From SZUA-430 sp964547645 (GTDB lineage: Bacteria > Pseudomonadota > Alphaproteobacteria > Micropepsales > Micropepsaceae), in the NCBI GenBank assembly GCA_964547645.1, contig CAZJOM010000026.1, forward strand, positions 1-47,536: a stretch of 47,536 nucleotides of DNA, written 5' to 3'. Shown one piece after another: positions 7,670-16,422 of the stretch. How positions within the stretch are numbered: position 1 is the first letter of the stretch; every line of letters begins with the position of its first letter. The position numbers were made by a program, and so were the translations under genes. Under the pieces are notes generated by a model. That model saw only the letters and a list, made by a program, of their open reading frames with translations, made no database searches and was not told the DNA's origin.

Positions 7670-8904
7670 CCCTCGAACAGCACTTTCGCACAGCGCTGAA
7701 TGCCTTGCAGTTGAACCTCGTTCGCTCGATCCTGACAACGTTGGGCGTGATCATCGGCGTCGCCTCATTGATCATCATGGTATCGATCGGCGCGGGCGCC
7801 CAAAGCGCGATCGACAAGCAGATCGCGAATTTGGGCAGCAATATGCTGCAAATCCAATCAGGTCCGGGAAGCCTCGGCGGTGGCAGGCGCGATGCGATCG
7901 GTTCCGTTTCATCGTTGACAGAGCGCGACATCCGCGCGCTACGCGAACAAGTGCCGTCGATCGCACGAATTTCGGGGCAGGTTTCCGCCTCGTCGCCGCT
8001 CGTCTACGGCAACGCGAATTGGACGACGCAAGTTCAGGGCGTCGGCGCCGACTATCTCGAAATCCGGGATTGGCCGATCGCGTCGGGTCGCGGCCTCGAA
8101 CCGGGCGACATGACGATCGGGGCAAAGGTCGCCGTCATCGGCCAAACCGTGGTGAAGTCGTTGTTCGAAGGCTCCGATCCCGTTGGGACGGAATTGCGCA
8201 TTCGAAACGTGCCGTTCATCGTTGTGGGCGTGTTGGCCGCGAAAGGACAAACCGGATTCGGCCGCGACCAAGACGACGTCGTGCTCGTACCCCTGCCTGC
8301 GGCCCGGGCGCGATTGCAGGGCGGCCGCTCGCGCACCGCGCCGGATGCGGTCAACCAAATCTACGTCGAACTTTCGAGCGCCAAAGACCTATTGCGCGCG
8401 GCAGAAGACATCGACGCCGTGTTGAGGGCACGCCGTCAGTTGGGACCGACGGACGAAGCCCAGTTCTCCGTTCGTAACACAGCCGAATTGATCCGTACGC
8501 GCACCGAGGCCCAAGCGACGATGGCATTTCTCTTGGGTGCGACGTCGGTGATTTCGCTGATTGTGGGCGGCATCGGCATCATGAACATCATGCTCGTCTC
8601 GGTGACGGAGCGCACCCGCGAAATCGGCTTGCGCATGGCGATCGGCGCGCGCAAGCGCGATATTCTCGCGCAGTTTCTGATCGAAACGGTGACGCTTTGT
8701 TTGATCGGCGGTCTCTTGGGGATCGCGCTCGGCATTGGGTCGTCTTATCTGATCGCGACATTCGCCGACTGGCCGATCCTGCTGCGCGCCGACACCGTTG
8801 CGCTGGGCATTGTCGCATCGATTGCGGTCGGCGCGTTGTTCGGTTTGCTGCCCTCCCGCCGCGCGGCCTCCCTCAACCCGATAGACGCGTTGAGGCATGA
8901 ATAG
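7666..8904 (+). CDS. MacB-type ABC transporter permease (FtsX/MacB_PCD)
   Basis: A 412-residue permease with the MacB topology: one N-terminal membrane helix (LTTLGVIIGVASLIIMVSIG), a large periplasmic core (MacB_PCD, about residues 45-280), and three C-terminal helices: MAFLLGATSVISLIVGGIGI, then TLCLIGGLLGIALGIGSSYL, then TVALGIVASIAVGALFGLLP. The conserved cytoplasmic loop TERTREIGLRMAIGARKRDI and the C-terminal PSRRAASLNPIDALRHE are diagnostic for this exporter group. Works as a dimer with the preceding ATPase and adaptor in a mechanotransmission-type efflux pump. No outer-membrane channel gene is present in the window, so a TolC-like partner must be encoded elsewhere. Confidence 0.93.
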   Translation: MTLEQHFRTALNALQLNLVRSILTTLGVIIGVASLIIMVSIGAGAQSAIDKQIANLGSNMLQIQSGPGSLGGGRRDAIGSVSSLTERDIRALREQVPSIARISGQVSASSPLVYGNANWTTQVQGVGADYLEIRDWPIASGRGLEPGDMTIGAKVAVIGQTVVKSLFEGSDPVGTELRIRNVPFIVVGVLAAKGQTGFGRDQDDVVLVPLPAARARLQGGRSRTAPDAVNQIYVELSSAKDLLRAAEDIDAVLRARRQLGPTDEAQFSVRNTAELIRTRTEAQATMAFLLGATSVISLIVGGIGIMNIMLVSVTERTREIGLRMAIGARKRDILAQFLIETVTLCLIGGLLGIALGIGSSYLIATFADWPILLRADTVALGIVASIAVGALFGLLPSRRAASLNPIDALRHE

Positions 8905-8936
8905 CGATCGAACTCGACGATGGCAGTCGTCCTGGA

Positions 8937-9680
8937 CTAGTGCTTCGGTTCTGTGGCCTTGACCCACCAGGTGGGGTGTGCCTGCGCGATCGTCTTTGCT
9001 GCCGCTTCGGCGCTTTCTTCGGAGGCGTAGAGACCGAAGGTGGTGGCGCCGCTGCCTGACATCCGGGCGATGAGGCAGCCGTCCGTTGCGACGAGGGCGT
9101 TTTCGGCGGTCATGATGATGGGGGCGATGGCTTTGGCGGGCGCTGCCAGGTCGTTGCCGGTTTGGTCGAGCCGCATCGCGAGCTCGCGGGCCGACGATGC
9201 CGTGATCGTGGGAGCAAAGGCGTAAGAGCGGACTGTTAGGGCCTTGAAGATTTCGGCGGTCGAGACGGCGACGCCGGGGTTCGCGAGGACGAGCCAGAAC
9301 GGCGGCAGGTTGTTGACCGGTGTCAAGCCTTCGCCGATGCCGGAGACGAGTGTTGCTTTCGCGCGCAGGCAGACGGGGACGTCGGCGCCGAGGGTTAGGC
9401 CCAGTGCTTCGAGTTCTGTTGGTGTGATCGGGAGCGACCAGTATTGCGTCAATAGCTGNNNNNNNNNNNNNNNNNNNNNNNNNNNNNNNNNNNNNNNNNN
9501 NNNNNNNNNNNNNNNNNNNNNNNNNNNNNNNNNNNNNNNNNNNNNNNNNNNNNNNNNNATGTCGGCGAAGACGATGAGGCTCAGAAGGTTGTGGTAGCCG
9601 TCGGCGCGCTTGTCGCCGACGTGCAGGAAGAGATTGACCTTGGCGGGCGCGAGACGGCTGGTTGGATCGGGCGTCGTCAC
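8937..9680 (-). CDS. ispE: 4-diphosphocytidyl-2-C-methyl-D-erythritol kinase (interrupted by assembly gap)
   Basis: IspE phosphorylates CDP-methylerythritol in the non-mevalonate isoprenoid pathway. The N terminus (RLAPAKVNLFLHVGDKRADG, then YHNLLSLIVFAD) and the C-terminal GHMP kinase half (LTLGADVPVCLRAKATLVSG, and ARMSGSGATTFGLYAS, the third GHMP motif) are unambiguous. The middle is a 100-N placeholder. Comparing with the family, about 80-90 residues including the glycine-rich ATP-binding motif (P-x3-GLGGGSADAA type) should lie between the two halves, but 100 N allows only 33. The start is a GTG that overlaps the stop of the TPR gene (GTGA). The gene is very probably intact in the organism and broken only in the assembly. 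Confidence 0.9.
   Translation of the reverse strand: MTTPDPTSRLAPAKVNLFLHVGDKRADGYHNLLSLIVFADXXXXXXXXXXXXXXXXXXXXXXXXXXXXXXXXXXQLLTQYWSLPITPTELEALGLTLGADVPVCLRAKATLVSGIGEGLTPVNNLPPFWLVLANPGVAVSTAEIFKALTVRSYAFAPTITASSARELAMRLDQTGNDLAAPAKAIAPIIMTAENALVATDGCLIARMSGSGATTFGLYASEESAEAAAKTIAQAHPTWWVKATEPKH
9459..9558. other. Assembly gap of exactly 100 N
   Basis: One hundred N between ...AATAGCTG and ATGTCGGCG. A run of exactly 100 is the conventional placeholder for a gap of unknown size. The reading frame happens to stay open across it, but the true missing length is probably about 250 bases judged from IspE. Confidence 0.98.
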
Positions 9681-11437
9681 GGGCTCGATGGCGGGTTCGC
9701 GGCTTGCGCCGGGGACTTAGGCAGTTCTTCGAGACCCGCTTCGATCTTGCGCTTGATCTTCGGCTCGTCGTCCTGGTTCGGTTTCAGCATCAGGGCGTGC
9801 TGCCACTGATACTTCGCTTCCAGGCGGCGGCCGACGCGCCAGTAGGCGTCGCCCAGATGGTCGTTGATCGTGGCCTCGCCCGGCTCGAGCAAGATCGCTT
9901 GTTCGAGATACTTGATCGCCGATTGATAGTCGCCGAGCCGGAAGTATGCCCAGCCGAGGCTGTCGATGACGAAGCCGTCTTCGGGGCGCAGTTCGACCGC
10001 GCGCTTCAGCATGGCGAGCGCTTCGGTCTGGTTCACGCCCTGCTCCACCCAGGTGTAAGCGAGGTAGTTCATAACCAGCGGCTGCTCGGGCTTTAGCTTC
10101 AACGCCTGCTTCAGGTCGCGTTCGGCCTCAACCCAGCGCTTGGAGCGCTCGTAGGAAATTCCGCGGGTGTAGAACAGCGTCCAATGACGTTCCTGGGGTT
10201 GACCGATCAGCGCGATCGCCTTGTTGTAGGCTTCGGCGGCGTCGGCGTAGCGCTCCTCGGCGCGCAGTACGTCGCCAATCGAGGCGTAGATGTCGACGTC
10301 GTCAGCGGTGCCGGTCAGCGACTCGTTCAACACCTTCAACGCTTCGTCGGATTTCTTTAGGCGCTGTAGGTTCTGCGCGATCTGCATGCGCGCGTTGTTG
10401 TAGAGCGGCGAGGTCTTGGCGATACGGCCGTACATGGCGATCGCGTCGTCGTAGCGTTCCGCGGTCTCCAACCGGTCGCCGAGCAGCGAGAGCGAGAGGT
10501 CATGGTTCGGATCGAGCGCGATCGCGAGTTGGAGATAGAAAACCGGGATTTCGACTGCGCGTTCGTCGCTGAGGCTGGAGGCGATGCCGTAGAATGTTTC
10601 CGCGATGCCCTGTTTGGCGTTACCGATCACGCGATCGGGGATGCCGGCGTCGAGGCGGGCGAGCGCGCGGCGGACGACAGGGTTCGCCGGCGCCTTCTTG
10701 AGGAAGTCGACGTAGACCTGCTTGGCCTTGGCCACGTCGCCGGTGCGCGCGAGGTGTACGGCGTAGGCTTGGAGAATGCGCAGCGACTCGCCATCGGAGA
10801 GGCGGTTCGCTTCGTCGAAGTGAGCGAGTGCTTCCTTCGATCTGCCGGAGAGGTCTTCGATGACGCCCTTGTGGTAAAGCGCGAAAGCACGGACGCTGGC
10901 GATGTCGGCGATCTTGTCGATGACGGCGAGCGCTTCAGTCGCGTTACCCTCGGAGAAATGCGCGTAGGCGCCACCGAGTCTCGCGCCGATTTCGGCGGCG
11001 GCGTTGCCGGACACCTTTTCGAATTCTTGGCGGGCCTTGGCATAGCCGCCGTCGCGCATGGCGCGAACACCGATCACGAGGCGCGGGATGCGGGCGCTGG
11101 GTGCCTTGGCAATCAAGTTCTCGGCATGGTTGGCTGCGCCGTCAAGGTCGCCGCCCGCGACCTCGCTCATGATCGCACGCTCGAGGAGTTCGGGGTTGTC
11201 GGGGTCGAACTTCAGCGCCTTATCGAAATAGAGAGCGGCAGCGTCGGCGTCGCGCTCACTCGCGGCGTATCGGCCGGCAAGGTAGCTCCCGTATTTGTTC
11301 GAGCTGGTGCGGCTTTGCTCGACTTGATCGATGGTCGAGCATTGCGTGAGGCCGAAGACCAGCCCCGCGCCCAGAGCCACGACCACTGCGCCAACCTTGA
11401 ATAGCGATGCCACGCGCACGTCCCGCTCTCGTTTCAC
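9677..11437 (-). CDS. Large TPR protein with N-terminal membrane helix
   Basis: A 586-residue protein. After a short basic start it has one hydrophobic helix (VGAVVVALGAGLVFGLTQC), then tetratricopeptide repeats along nearly its whole length; clear units include AALYFDKALKFDPDNPELLE, EALAHFDEANRLSDGESLRI, ERDLKQALKLKPEQPLVMNY, MLKRAVELRPEDGFVIDSLG and YLEQAILLEPGEATINDHLG. The Cys after the helix is preceded by LTQ, a poor lipobox, so a membrane anchor is more likely than a lipoprotein. I start it at GTG 11437, which overlaps the ETF-QO stop as GTGA; GTG 11419 or 11413 are alternatives. It is sandwiched and coupled between ETF-QO and ispE. Role is unknown; such proteins usually scaffold envelope complexes. 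Confidence 0.85.
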   Translation of the reverse strand: MKRERDVRVASLFKVGAVVVALGAGLVFGLTQCSTIDQVEQSRTSSNKYGSYLAGRYAASERDADAAALYFDKALKFDPDNPELLERAIMSEVAGGDLDGAANHAENLIAKAPSARIPRLVIGVRAMRDGGYAKARQEFEKVSGNAAAEIGARLGGAYAHFSEGNATEALAVIDKIADIASVRAFALYHKGVIEDLSGRSKEALAHFDEANRLSDGESLRILQAYAVHLARTGDVAKAKQVYVDFLKKAPANPVVRRALARLDAGIPDRVIGNAKQGIAETFYGIASSLSDERAVEIPVFYLQLAIALDPNHDLSLSLLGDRLETAERYDDAIAMYGRIAKTSPLYNNARMQIAQNLQRLKKSDEALKVLNESLTGTADDVDIYASIGDVLRAEERYADAAEAYNKAIALIGQPQERHWTLFYTRGISYERSKRWVEAERDLKQALKLKPEQPLVMNYLAYTWVEQGVNQTEALAMLKRAVELRPEDGFVIDSLGWAYFRLGDYQSAIKYLEQAILLEPGEATINDHLGDAYWRVGRRLEAKYQWQHALMLKPNQDDEPKIKRKIEAGLEELPKSPAQAANPPSSP

Positions 11438-13101
11438 ATATTCGGATAGTTCGGGCCGCCCCCGCCTTCCGGTGTCACCCAGTTTATGTTCTGGGCGGGG
11501 TCTTTGATATCGCAAGTTTTGCAGTGCACGCAGTTCTGTGCGTTGATGACAAAGCGCGGATTTCCGCCAGAGTTGTCGCGAACGACCTCATAAACGCCCG
11601 CCGGGCAGTAGCGCTGCGCCGGCTCGTCGTACTCGGGAAGGTTACGCGAAATCGGAATAGTGGGATCTTTCAGCGTCAGGTGGATCGGCTGGTCTTCCTC
11701 ATGATTCGTGGCAGAGAGGAAAACCGATGACAGCTTGTCGAAGGAGACGATGCCGTCAGGCTTTGGATAGGCGATCGGTTTGCAGTCGCGCGCGGGCTTG
11801 AGCGAGGCGTAGTCCGGCTTGCCGTGTTTGAGGGTGAACGGGCTGGTACCGAAGATCTGGTTCACCCACATGTCGATACCGCCGAATCCTACGCCGAGCA
11901 CGGTGCCGAGGCGGCTCCAGAACGGTTTGACGTTCCTGACGCGCTTCAAGTCCTTGTAGACATGGCTTGCCTCGTACGCGGCGGTGTAGGCGGTGAGTTC
12001 GTCGCCCGCGCGGCCGTTCACGACCGCATCGAATGCGGCTTCGCCCGCGAGCATCCCCGTCTTCATTGCGTTGTGGCTGCCCTTGATGCGCGGCACGTTC
12101 ACGAAACCTGCCGAGCAGCCGATCAGCGCGCCACCGGGGAAGGTTAGCTTCGGCACCGACTGGAAGCCGCCTTCGGTGATCGCGCGTGCGCCATAGGCGA
12201 TGCGCTTGCCGCCTTCGAGATAGGGACGGATCGCCGGGTGGGTCTTGAAACGCTGGAACTCGTCGAACGGCGAGAGGTAGGGGTTCTTGTAGTTCAGGTG
12301 GAGCACAAAGCCGATCGACACGAAGTTGTCGCCCCAGTGGTACATGAAGGAGCCGCCGCCGGTGTCGTTGGGTAGTGGCCAGCCCATCGTGTGTACGACG
12401 AGGCCCTTCTTGTGCATCTCGGGCGGCAGTTGCCAGAGCTCCTTGATGCCGATGCCGAACTTCTGCGGCTCTCTTCCTTCGTCGAGTTTGAACTTCGCCA
12501 TAAGCTGCTTGGCAAGCGAGCCGCGGACGCCTTCGCCGATCAGCGTGTATTTGCCGTGCAGTTCCATGCCGCGCGCGAAGCCGGCTTTGTGCTTGCCGTC
12601 GCGCCCGATGCCCATGTCGCCGGTCGCAACACCTTTGACCGCGCCCTTGTCGTCGTAGAGCACTTCGGCGGCGGCGAAGCCCGGATAGATTTCGACCCCG
12701 AGCGCCTCAGCTTCTTTGGCTAGCCAGCGGCAGACGTTGCCGAGGCTCGCAATGTAGTTGCCATGATTGTACATCAGCGGCGGCATTAGGAAGTTCGGCA
12801 CGCGCAACGAGCCCGATGGCCCCAAATAGAGGAAGCGGTCGTCAGTGACTGGCGTGTCGAGCGGTGCGCCTTTTTCTTTCCAATCCGGAATCAGTTCGTT
12901 CAGGCTAATCGGGTCGATCACCGCGCCGGAGAGGATATGTGCGCCGACCTCTGAACCTTTCTCGAGGACACAGACGGTGACCTCTTTGCCGGCTTCTGCC
13001 GCGCATTGCTTGATGCGGATGGCGGCCGACAAGCCCGCGGGGCCTGCCCCCACGATCACGACATCATATTCCATAGCTTCACGAGGCGCGGCGTTGCTCA
13101 T
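11434..13101 (-). CDS. Electron transfer flavoprotein-ubiquinone oxidoreductase
   Basis: ETF-QO passes electrons from reduced ETF (from fatty acid and amino acid dehydrogenases) to ubiquinone at the inner membrane. The 555-residue length is normal. FAD binding: DVVIVGAGPAGLSAAIRIKQ near the N terminus and a second flavin element in KYTLIGEGVRGSLAKQLM. Quinone-side motifs such as GNVCRWLAKEAEALGVEIYP and PRIKGSHNAMKTGMLAGEAA are present. The C-terminal [4Fe-4S] ligands are visible: CPAGVYEV, then NCVHCKTCDIKDPAQNI. It ends PNYPNM with a TGA overlapping the next gene. The etfAB genes are not in the window. Confidence 0.96.
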   Translation of the reverse strand: MSNAAPREAMEYDVVIVGAGPAGLSAAIRIKQCAAEAGKEVTVCVLEKGSEVGAHILSGAVIDPISLNELIPDWKEKGAPLDTPVTDDRFLYLGPSGSLRVPNFLMPPLMYNHGNYIASLGNVCRWLAKEAEALGVEIYPGFAAAEVLYDDKGAVKGVATGDMGIGRDGKHKAGFARGMELHGKYTLIGEGVRGSLAKQLMAKFKLDEGREPQKFGIGIKELWQLPPEMHKKGLVVHTMGWPLPNDTGGGSFMYHWGDNFVSIGFVLHLNYKNPYLSPFDEFQRFKTHPAIRPYLEGGKRIAYGARAITEGGFQSVPKLTFPGGALIGCSAGFVNVPRIKGSHNAMKTGMLAGEAAFDAVVNGRAGDELTAYTAAYEASHVYKDLKRVRNVKPFWSRLGTVLGVGFGGIDMWVNQIFGTSPFTLKHGKPDYASLKPARDCKPIAYPKPDGIVSFDKLSSVFLSATNHEEDQPIHLTLKDPTIPISRNLPEYDEPAQRYCPAGVYEVVRDNSGGNPRFVINAQNCVHCKTCDIKDPAQNINWVTPEGGGGPNYPNM

Positions 13102-13220
13102 TTGGTCGATTGCTTCCCTGCGGCCGAGCGCTTGCGGAGGGCTATAGTGTCCCGGCGCGATGTTGTATTGAGGGCAAACTAGGGGGCCTTGTGGGCCTTG
13201 GTCAACGCTTGGGAGTTGCT

Positions 13221-14063
13221 GTGCTCGATCCGGAGCAGGCGCGCGCGATGTTGAAATGGCTGGTCGATGCCGGTGCCGATGAGGCGTTGGCGGACGAGCC
13301 TATCGACCGCTTTGCCGTAGCGGCAGAACCAGCAGATGCCGTTGCGATGCCGGAGGCGGCGGCGCATCGCGTCGAGCCGCGGGCTCCCGTACGTGCGGCG
13401 GAGCCGTTGCCGACGCGCGCACCGGCATCATTCACCGCCGCGCCAGCGCCCGCTGCGGCCAAGAGCGCGCGCGAGGTTGCGGCTGCGTGCACGACACTTG
13501 ATCAGTTGCGCGCGGCGGTCGAGGCGTTCGACGGCTGTGCGTTGAAGGTGACGGCGAAGCACACGGTGTTCGCCGATGGGCATCAAGGTGCGTCTGTGAT
13601 GCTGATCGGTGAAGCGCCGGGGCGCGATGAAGATTTGCAGGGATTGCCGTTCGTCGGGCGCAGCGGTCAGCTGCTTGATCGGATGTTGAACGCAATCGGT
13701 CTCGATCGTGCGTCGAGTGCTTACATCACGAACGTCATCTTCTGGCGGCCGCCGGGGAACCGTCCGCCGACGCCGGAAGAGGCTGCGATCTGCGCTCCCT
13801 TTTTGCTACGCCATATCGAGTTGAAACAACCCAAGGTTTTGTTGCTGCTCGGCGGCACACCGGTAAGGCATGTGCTGAATGTGGAAGAAGGGATCACGAA
13901 AATACGGGGACGCTGGGGGCGTTATGTGTTGAACGGCGTTGAGATTCCGGTACTTCCGACATTTCATCCCGCCTACCTGTTGCGACAGCCGAGCGCCAAG
14001 CGCCAGGCATGGCAGGATTTGATGAGCTTAAAGTTGAAGCTGCGCGAGCTGGGGGCGCCTTAG
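13221..14063 (+). CDS. Uracil-DNA glycosylase, family 4-like
   Basis: Removes uracil from DNA in base excision repair. The active-site motif is IGEAPGRDEDLQGLPFVGRS (GEAPG), followed by GQLLDRMLNAIGLDR, the NVIFWRPPGNRPPTPEE segment, and motif 2 PTFHPAYLLRQPSAKR. The N-terminal 100 residues are an Ala/Pro/Glu-rich linker after a short helical MLDPEQARAMLKWLVDAGAD element. I start at GTG 13221, since that gives the usual N terminus; upstream sequence is not protein-like. Only some of the four Fe-S cysteines of classic family 4 enzymes are present: the first Cys of the CxxC is Phe here (FDGCAL) and no fourth Cys is seen at the usual distance after AICAPFL, so the cluster may be absent. Confidence 0.88.
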   Translation: MLDPEQARAMLKWLVDAGADEALADEPIDRFAVAAEPADAVAMPEAAAHRVEPRAPVRAAEPLPTRAPASFTAAPAPAAAKSAREVAAACTTLDQLRAAVEAFDGCALKVTAKHTVFADGHQGASVMLIGEAPGRDEDLQGLPFVGRSGQLLDRMLNAIGLDRASSAYITNVIFWRPPGNRPPTPEEAAICAPFLLRHIELKQPKVLLLLGGTPVRHVLNVEEGITKIRGRWGRYVLNGVEIPVLPTFHPAYLLRQPSAKRQAWQDLMSLKLKLRELGAP

Positions 14064-14127
14064 CGGGCAGCTTGTATGCGACAGCTTCGGCCCCTATGAG
14101 TCGGGCGTGGTTTTCCGGAGTTCCGGC

Positions 14128-15852
14128 ATGCTTTCCCGCGCCGCTCGCGTCCTTATCATCGCCGTGTCATGCGCCGTCTCGCTGGCTTCAGACACGAGCT
14201 TTGCGGCGCCGAGTTCGTTCGTGCGCGTGCTCAGCGACGACGATGTCGCAAACTACAAGAAGCTGTTTGCGGCGGCGGCAGCCGGCGACAAGGCTCAGAT
14301 TGCGGCAATCGCGCCGCTGATCAAGAACCGCTCGCTCATGGGGCACGTGACGGCGCGTGGTTATTTGAGCCCGAGCACCGTGGCGGAGTTCGGCGATCTC
14401 AAAGCGTGGCTGAAGAAGTACGACGACTATCCGGAAGCGGCACGTATCTATGCGCTGGCCGTGCGTAAGGATCCGAAGCGCGCGGGCGAGCTGGAAGATC
14501 CCGACCGGCGGATCATTCGCGGCAATTCGGACGAGTCCGAAGGCGGGGTCGATTTCACGAGCCCTGCGGCGGAGGCGGCAGCGAAGAAGCTGAAGAGCTT
14601 GATCGCCGGCGGCAAGTTGGAGGCGGCGGCGTCTTATCTTGAGAGCGCCGAGTTGCGGGGGCAGTTGCCGCGCGGCGATCTGGGGCGGCTCGCACATCAG
14701 GTGGCGGCCGGTCAGTACTATCTCGGCGACTCGAAGTCGGCGCTCGCTCTGGCCGACCGCGTGTCGGACAGTGTGCGCTCTGACGTGCCCGATGCGGATT
14801 GGATCGCGGGGCTGGCCGCGTTTCGGTTGAACAAGTTCGATGTGGCGGCCAAGCACTTTGCGGCGCTGGCTGAGAACCCCACGGCTTCGTCGTGGATGAA
14901 GTCGGCGGCCGGGTTCTGGGCGGCGCGGTCGTATTTGATCGCCAAGCAGCCCGAGAAGTTCTCGCGGATGCTGGAGATCGCGGCGGACAAGCCGCGCACG
15001 TTCTATGGGTTGATTGCGCTGCGACTGCTCGGGCGCGATCCGCCGTTCAGCTGGAACGAGCCATCGCTCGACAAGGCCGGCTTCCAACGCATGATGAAGG
15101 TGAGCGGGATCGAGCGCGGCGTAGCGCTCTATCAGTGCGGCGAGATGGAGGCGGCGGAAGGTTCTCTCGCGCGCAGCCACGGGCGGCTCAACCCGGAACT
15201 CGACCGGCCGTTCATTGCGCTCGCGCACGAGATGGGGTTTGCGCATGTGCAGCTGTTGGCGGCAGGCGCTGCGAAGGCACCGGATCTGAAAGCCGCGGCC
15301 TATCCGGTGATGAGTGTGAAGCCGTCGGACGGGTGGCAGGTCGACCCGGCGCTGGTGCACGCGATCGTGCGGCAGGAGAGCAAGTTCGAGATGCGGGTGA
15401 CAAGCTCGTCGGACGCGCGCGGGCTGATGCAGCTTTTGCCGTCGACGGCGGCGGGCACGATGAAGGACACGACGCTCGACAATCCCGGCGCGAAGGCGAA
15501 GCTGTTCGATCCGGCTTTCAATCTGAGCGTGGGGCAACGCTACGTGAAGAAGATGTTTGAGTTCGCGGAGCCGGACGGGAACCTGTTCCATATTGTGGTC
15601 GCCTATAACGGCGGGCCGGGCAACCTGCAGAAGTGGCTGCGCGAGGTTGAGCATCGCGGCGATCCGCTGCTCTTCATCGAGAGTATCCCGTCACGCGAGA
15701 CGCGTGGCTATGTCGAGCGGGTGGTCGCGAATTTCTGGATCTATCAGGACCGGCTGGGCGAGACGAAGACAACGCTTGACCAAGTTGCCCGCGGCGAGTG
15801 GCCGGTGGTGAAGTGGAGCGAGCATCAACGTGTGGCGGAGCTTCGTCGCTAA
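14128..15852 (+). CDS. Soluble lytic murein transglycosylase (Slt70-like)
   Basis: Cleaves the MurNAc-GlcNAc bond of peptidoglycan with formation of 1,6-anhydro ends, in the periplasm. A signal peptide (MLSRAARVLIIAVSCAVSLA) precedes a long helical U-like domain and the C-terminal GH23 catalytic domain: ALVHAIVRQESKFEMRVTSS with the general acid Glu417, DARGLMQLLPSTAAGTMK, LSVGQRYVKKM and VVAYNGGPGNLQKWLREVEH. ATG 14128 is chosen because GGAG lies 7 bases upstream and it gives a perfect signal peptide; GTG 14107 is an alternative. moaB starts immediately after its stop codon. Length of 574 residues is close to E. coli Slt70. Confidence 0.94.
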   Translation: MLSRAARVLIIAVSCAVSLASDTSFAAPSSFVRVLSDDDVANYKKLFAAAAAGDKAQIAAIAPLIKNRSLMGHVTARGYLSPSTVAEFGDLKAWLKKYDDYPEAARIYALAVRKDPKRAGELEDPDRRIIRGNSDESEGGVDFTSPAAEAAAKKLKSLIAGGKLEAAASYLESAELRGQLPRGDLGRLAHQVAAGQYYLGDSKSALALADRVSDSVRSDVPDADWIAGLAAFRLNKFDVAAKHFAALAENPTASSWMKSAAGFWAARSYLIAKQPEKFSRMLEIAADKPRTFYGLIALRLLGRDPPFSWNEPSLDKAGFQRMMKVSGIERGVALYQCGEMEAAEGSLARSHGRLNPELDRPFIALAHEMGFAHVQLLAAGAAKAPDLKAAAYPVMSVKPSDGWQVDPALVHAIVRQESKFEMRVTSSSDARGLMQLLPSTAAGTMKDTTLDNPGAKAKLFDPAFNLSVGQRYVKKMFEFAEPDGNLFHIVVAYNGGPGNLQKWLREVEHRGDPLLFIESIPSRETRGYVERVVANFWIYQDRLGETKTTLDQVARGEWPVVKWSEHQRVAELRR

Positions 15853-16413
15853 ATGTCCGTAAGCCGCATTGACGAGACAAAGCCGTTCACGCCCATCCGC
15901 ATTGCCGTGTTGACGGTGTCCGATACGCGGACGCGGGAGAATGATACGTCGGGAGATACGCTGGTCGAGCGCTTGACGGGGGCGGGGCATGTGCTCGCGG
16001 ACCGGGCGTTGCTGCGCGATGACGTGGAGCGCGTTCGCGAGCAGCTGAAGCGCTGGATCGCGCAGGCTGACGTTGACGCGATCATCACGACCGGCGGCAC
16101 CGGGTTGACCGGGCGCGACGTGACGGTCGAGGCGATGCGGCCGTTGTTCGAGAAAGAAATCGACGGGTTCTCGGTGATCTTTCATCAGATTTCGTATGAG
16201 AAGGTCGGCACGTCGACGATCCAAAGCCGCGCGTGCGCGGGCCTTGCTAAGGGGACGCTGCTCTTCGCCCTGCCCGGCTCGACCGGCGCGGTGAAGGATG
16301 GGTGGGATGGGATCTTGAAGTGGCAACTCGATTCACGGCACCGGCCGTGCAACCTGGTCGAGCTGATGCCCCGGTTCGAAGAACATCTCGCGGCAGAGAA
16401 GCGGAAGAAGTAG
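15853..16413 (+). CDS. moaB: Molybdenum cofactor biosynthesis protein B
   Basis: A 186-residue MoaB/MogA-family protein acting on molybdopterin (adenylylation step) in molybdenum cofactor synthesis. Motifs: IAVLTVSDTRTRENDTSGDT, then DAIITTGGTGLTGRDVT, and the GFSVIFHQISYEKVGTSTIQ segment with LLFALPGSTGAVKDGW. The ATG directly abuts the transglycosylase TAA with no intervening base, so translation is probably coupled. Alphaproteobacterial MoaB often stands next to slt in this way. Cytoplasmic. No other moa gene is in the window. Confidence 0.95.
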   Translation: MSVSRIDETKPFTPIRIAVLTVSDTRTRENDTSGDTLVERLTGAGHVLADRALLRDDVERVREQLKRWIAQADVDAIITTGGTGLTGRDVTVEAMRPLFEKEIDGFSVIFHQISYEKVGTSTIQSRACAGLAKGTLLFALPGSTGAVKDGWDGILKWQLDSRHRPCNLVELMPRFEEHLAAEKRKK

Positions 16414-16422
16414 GGGCGGCGG

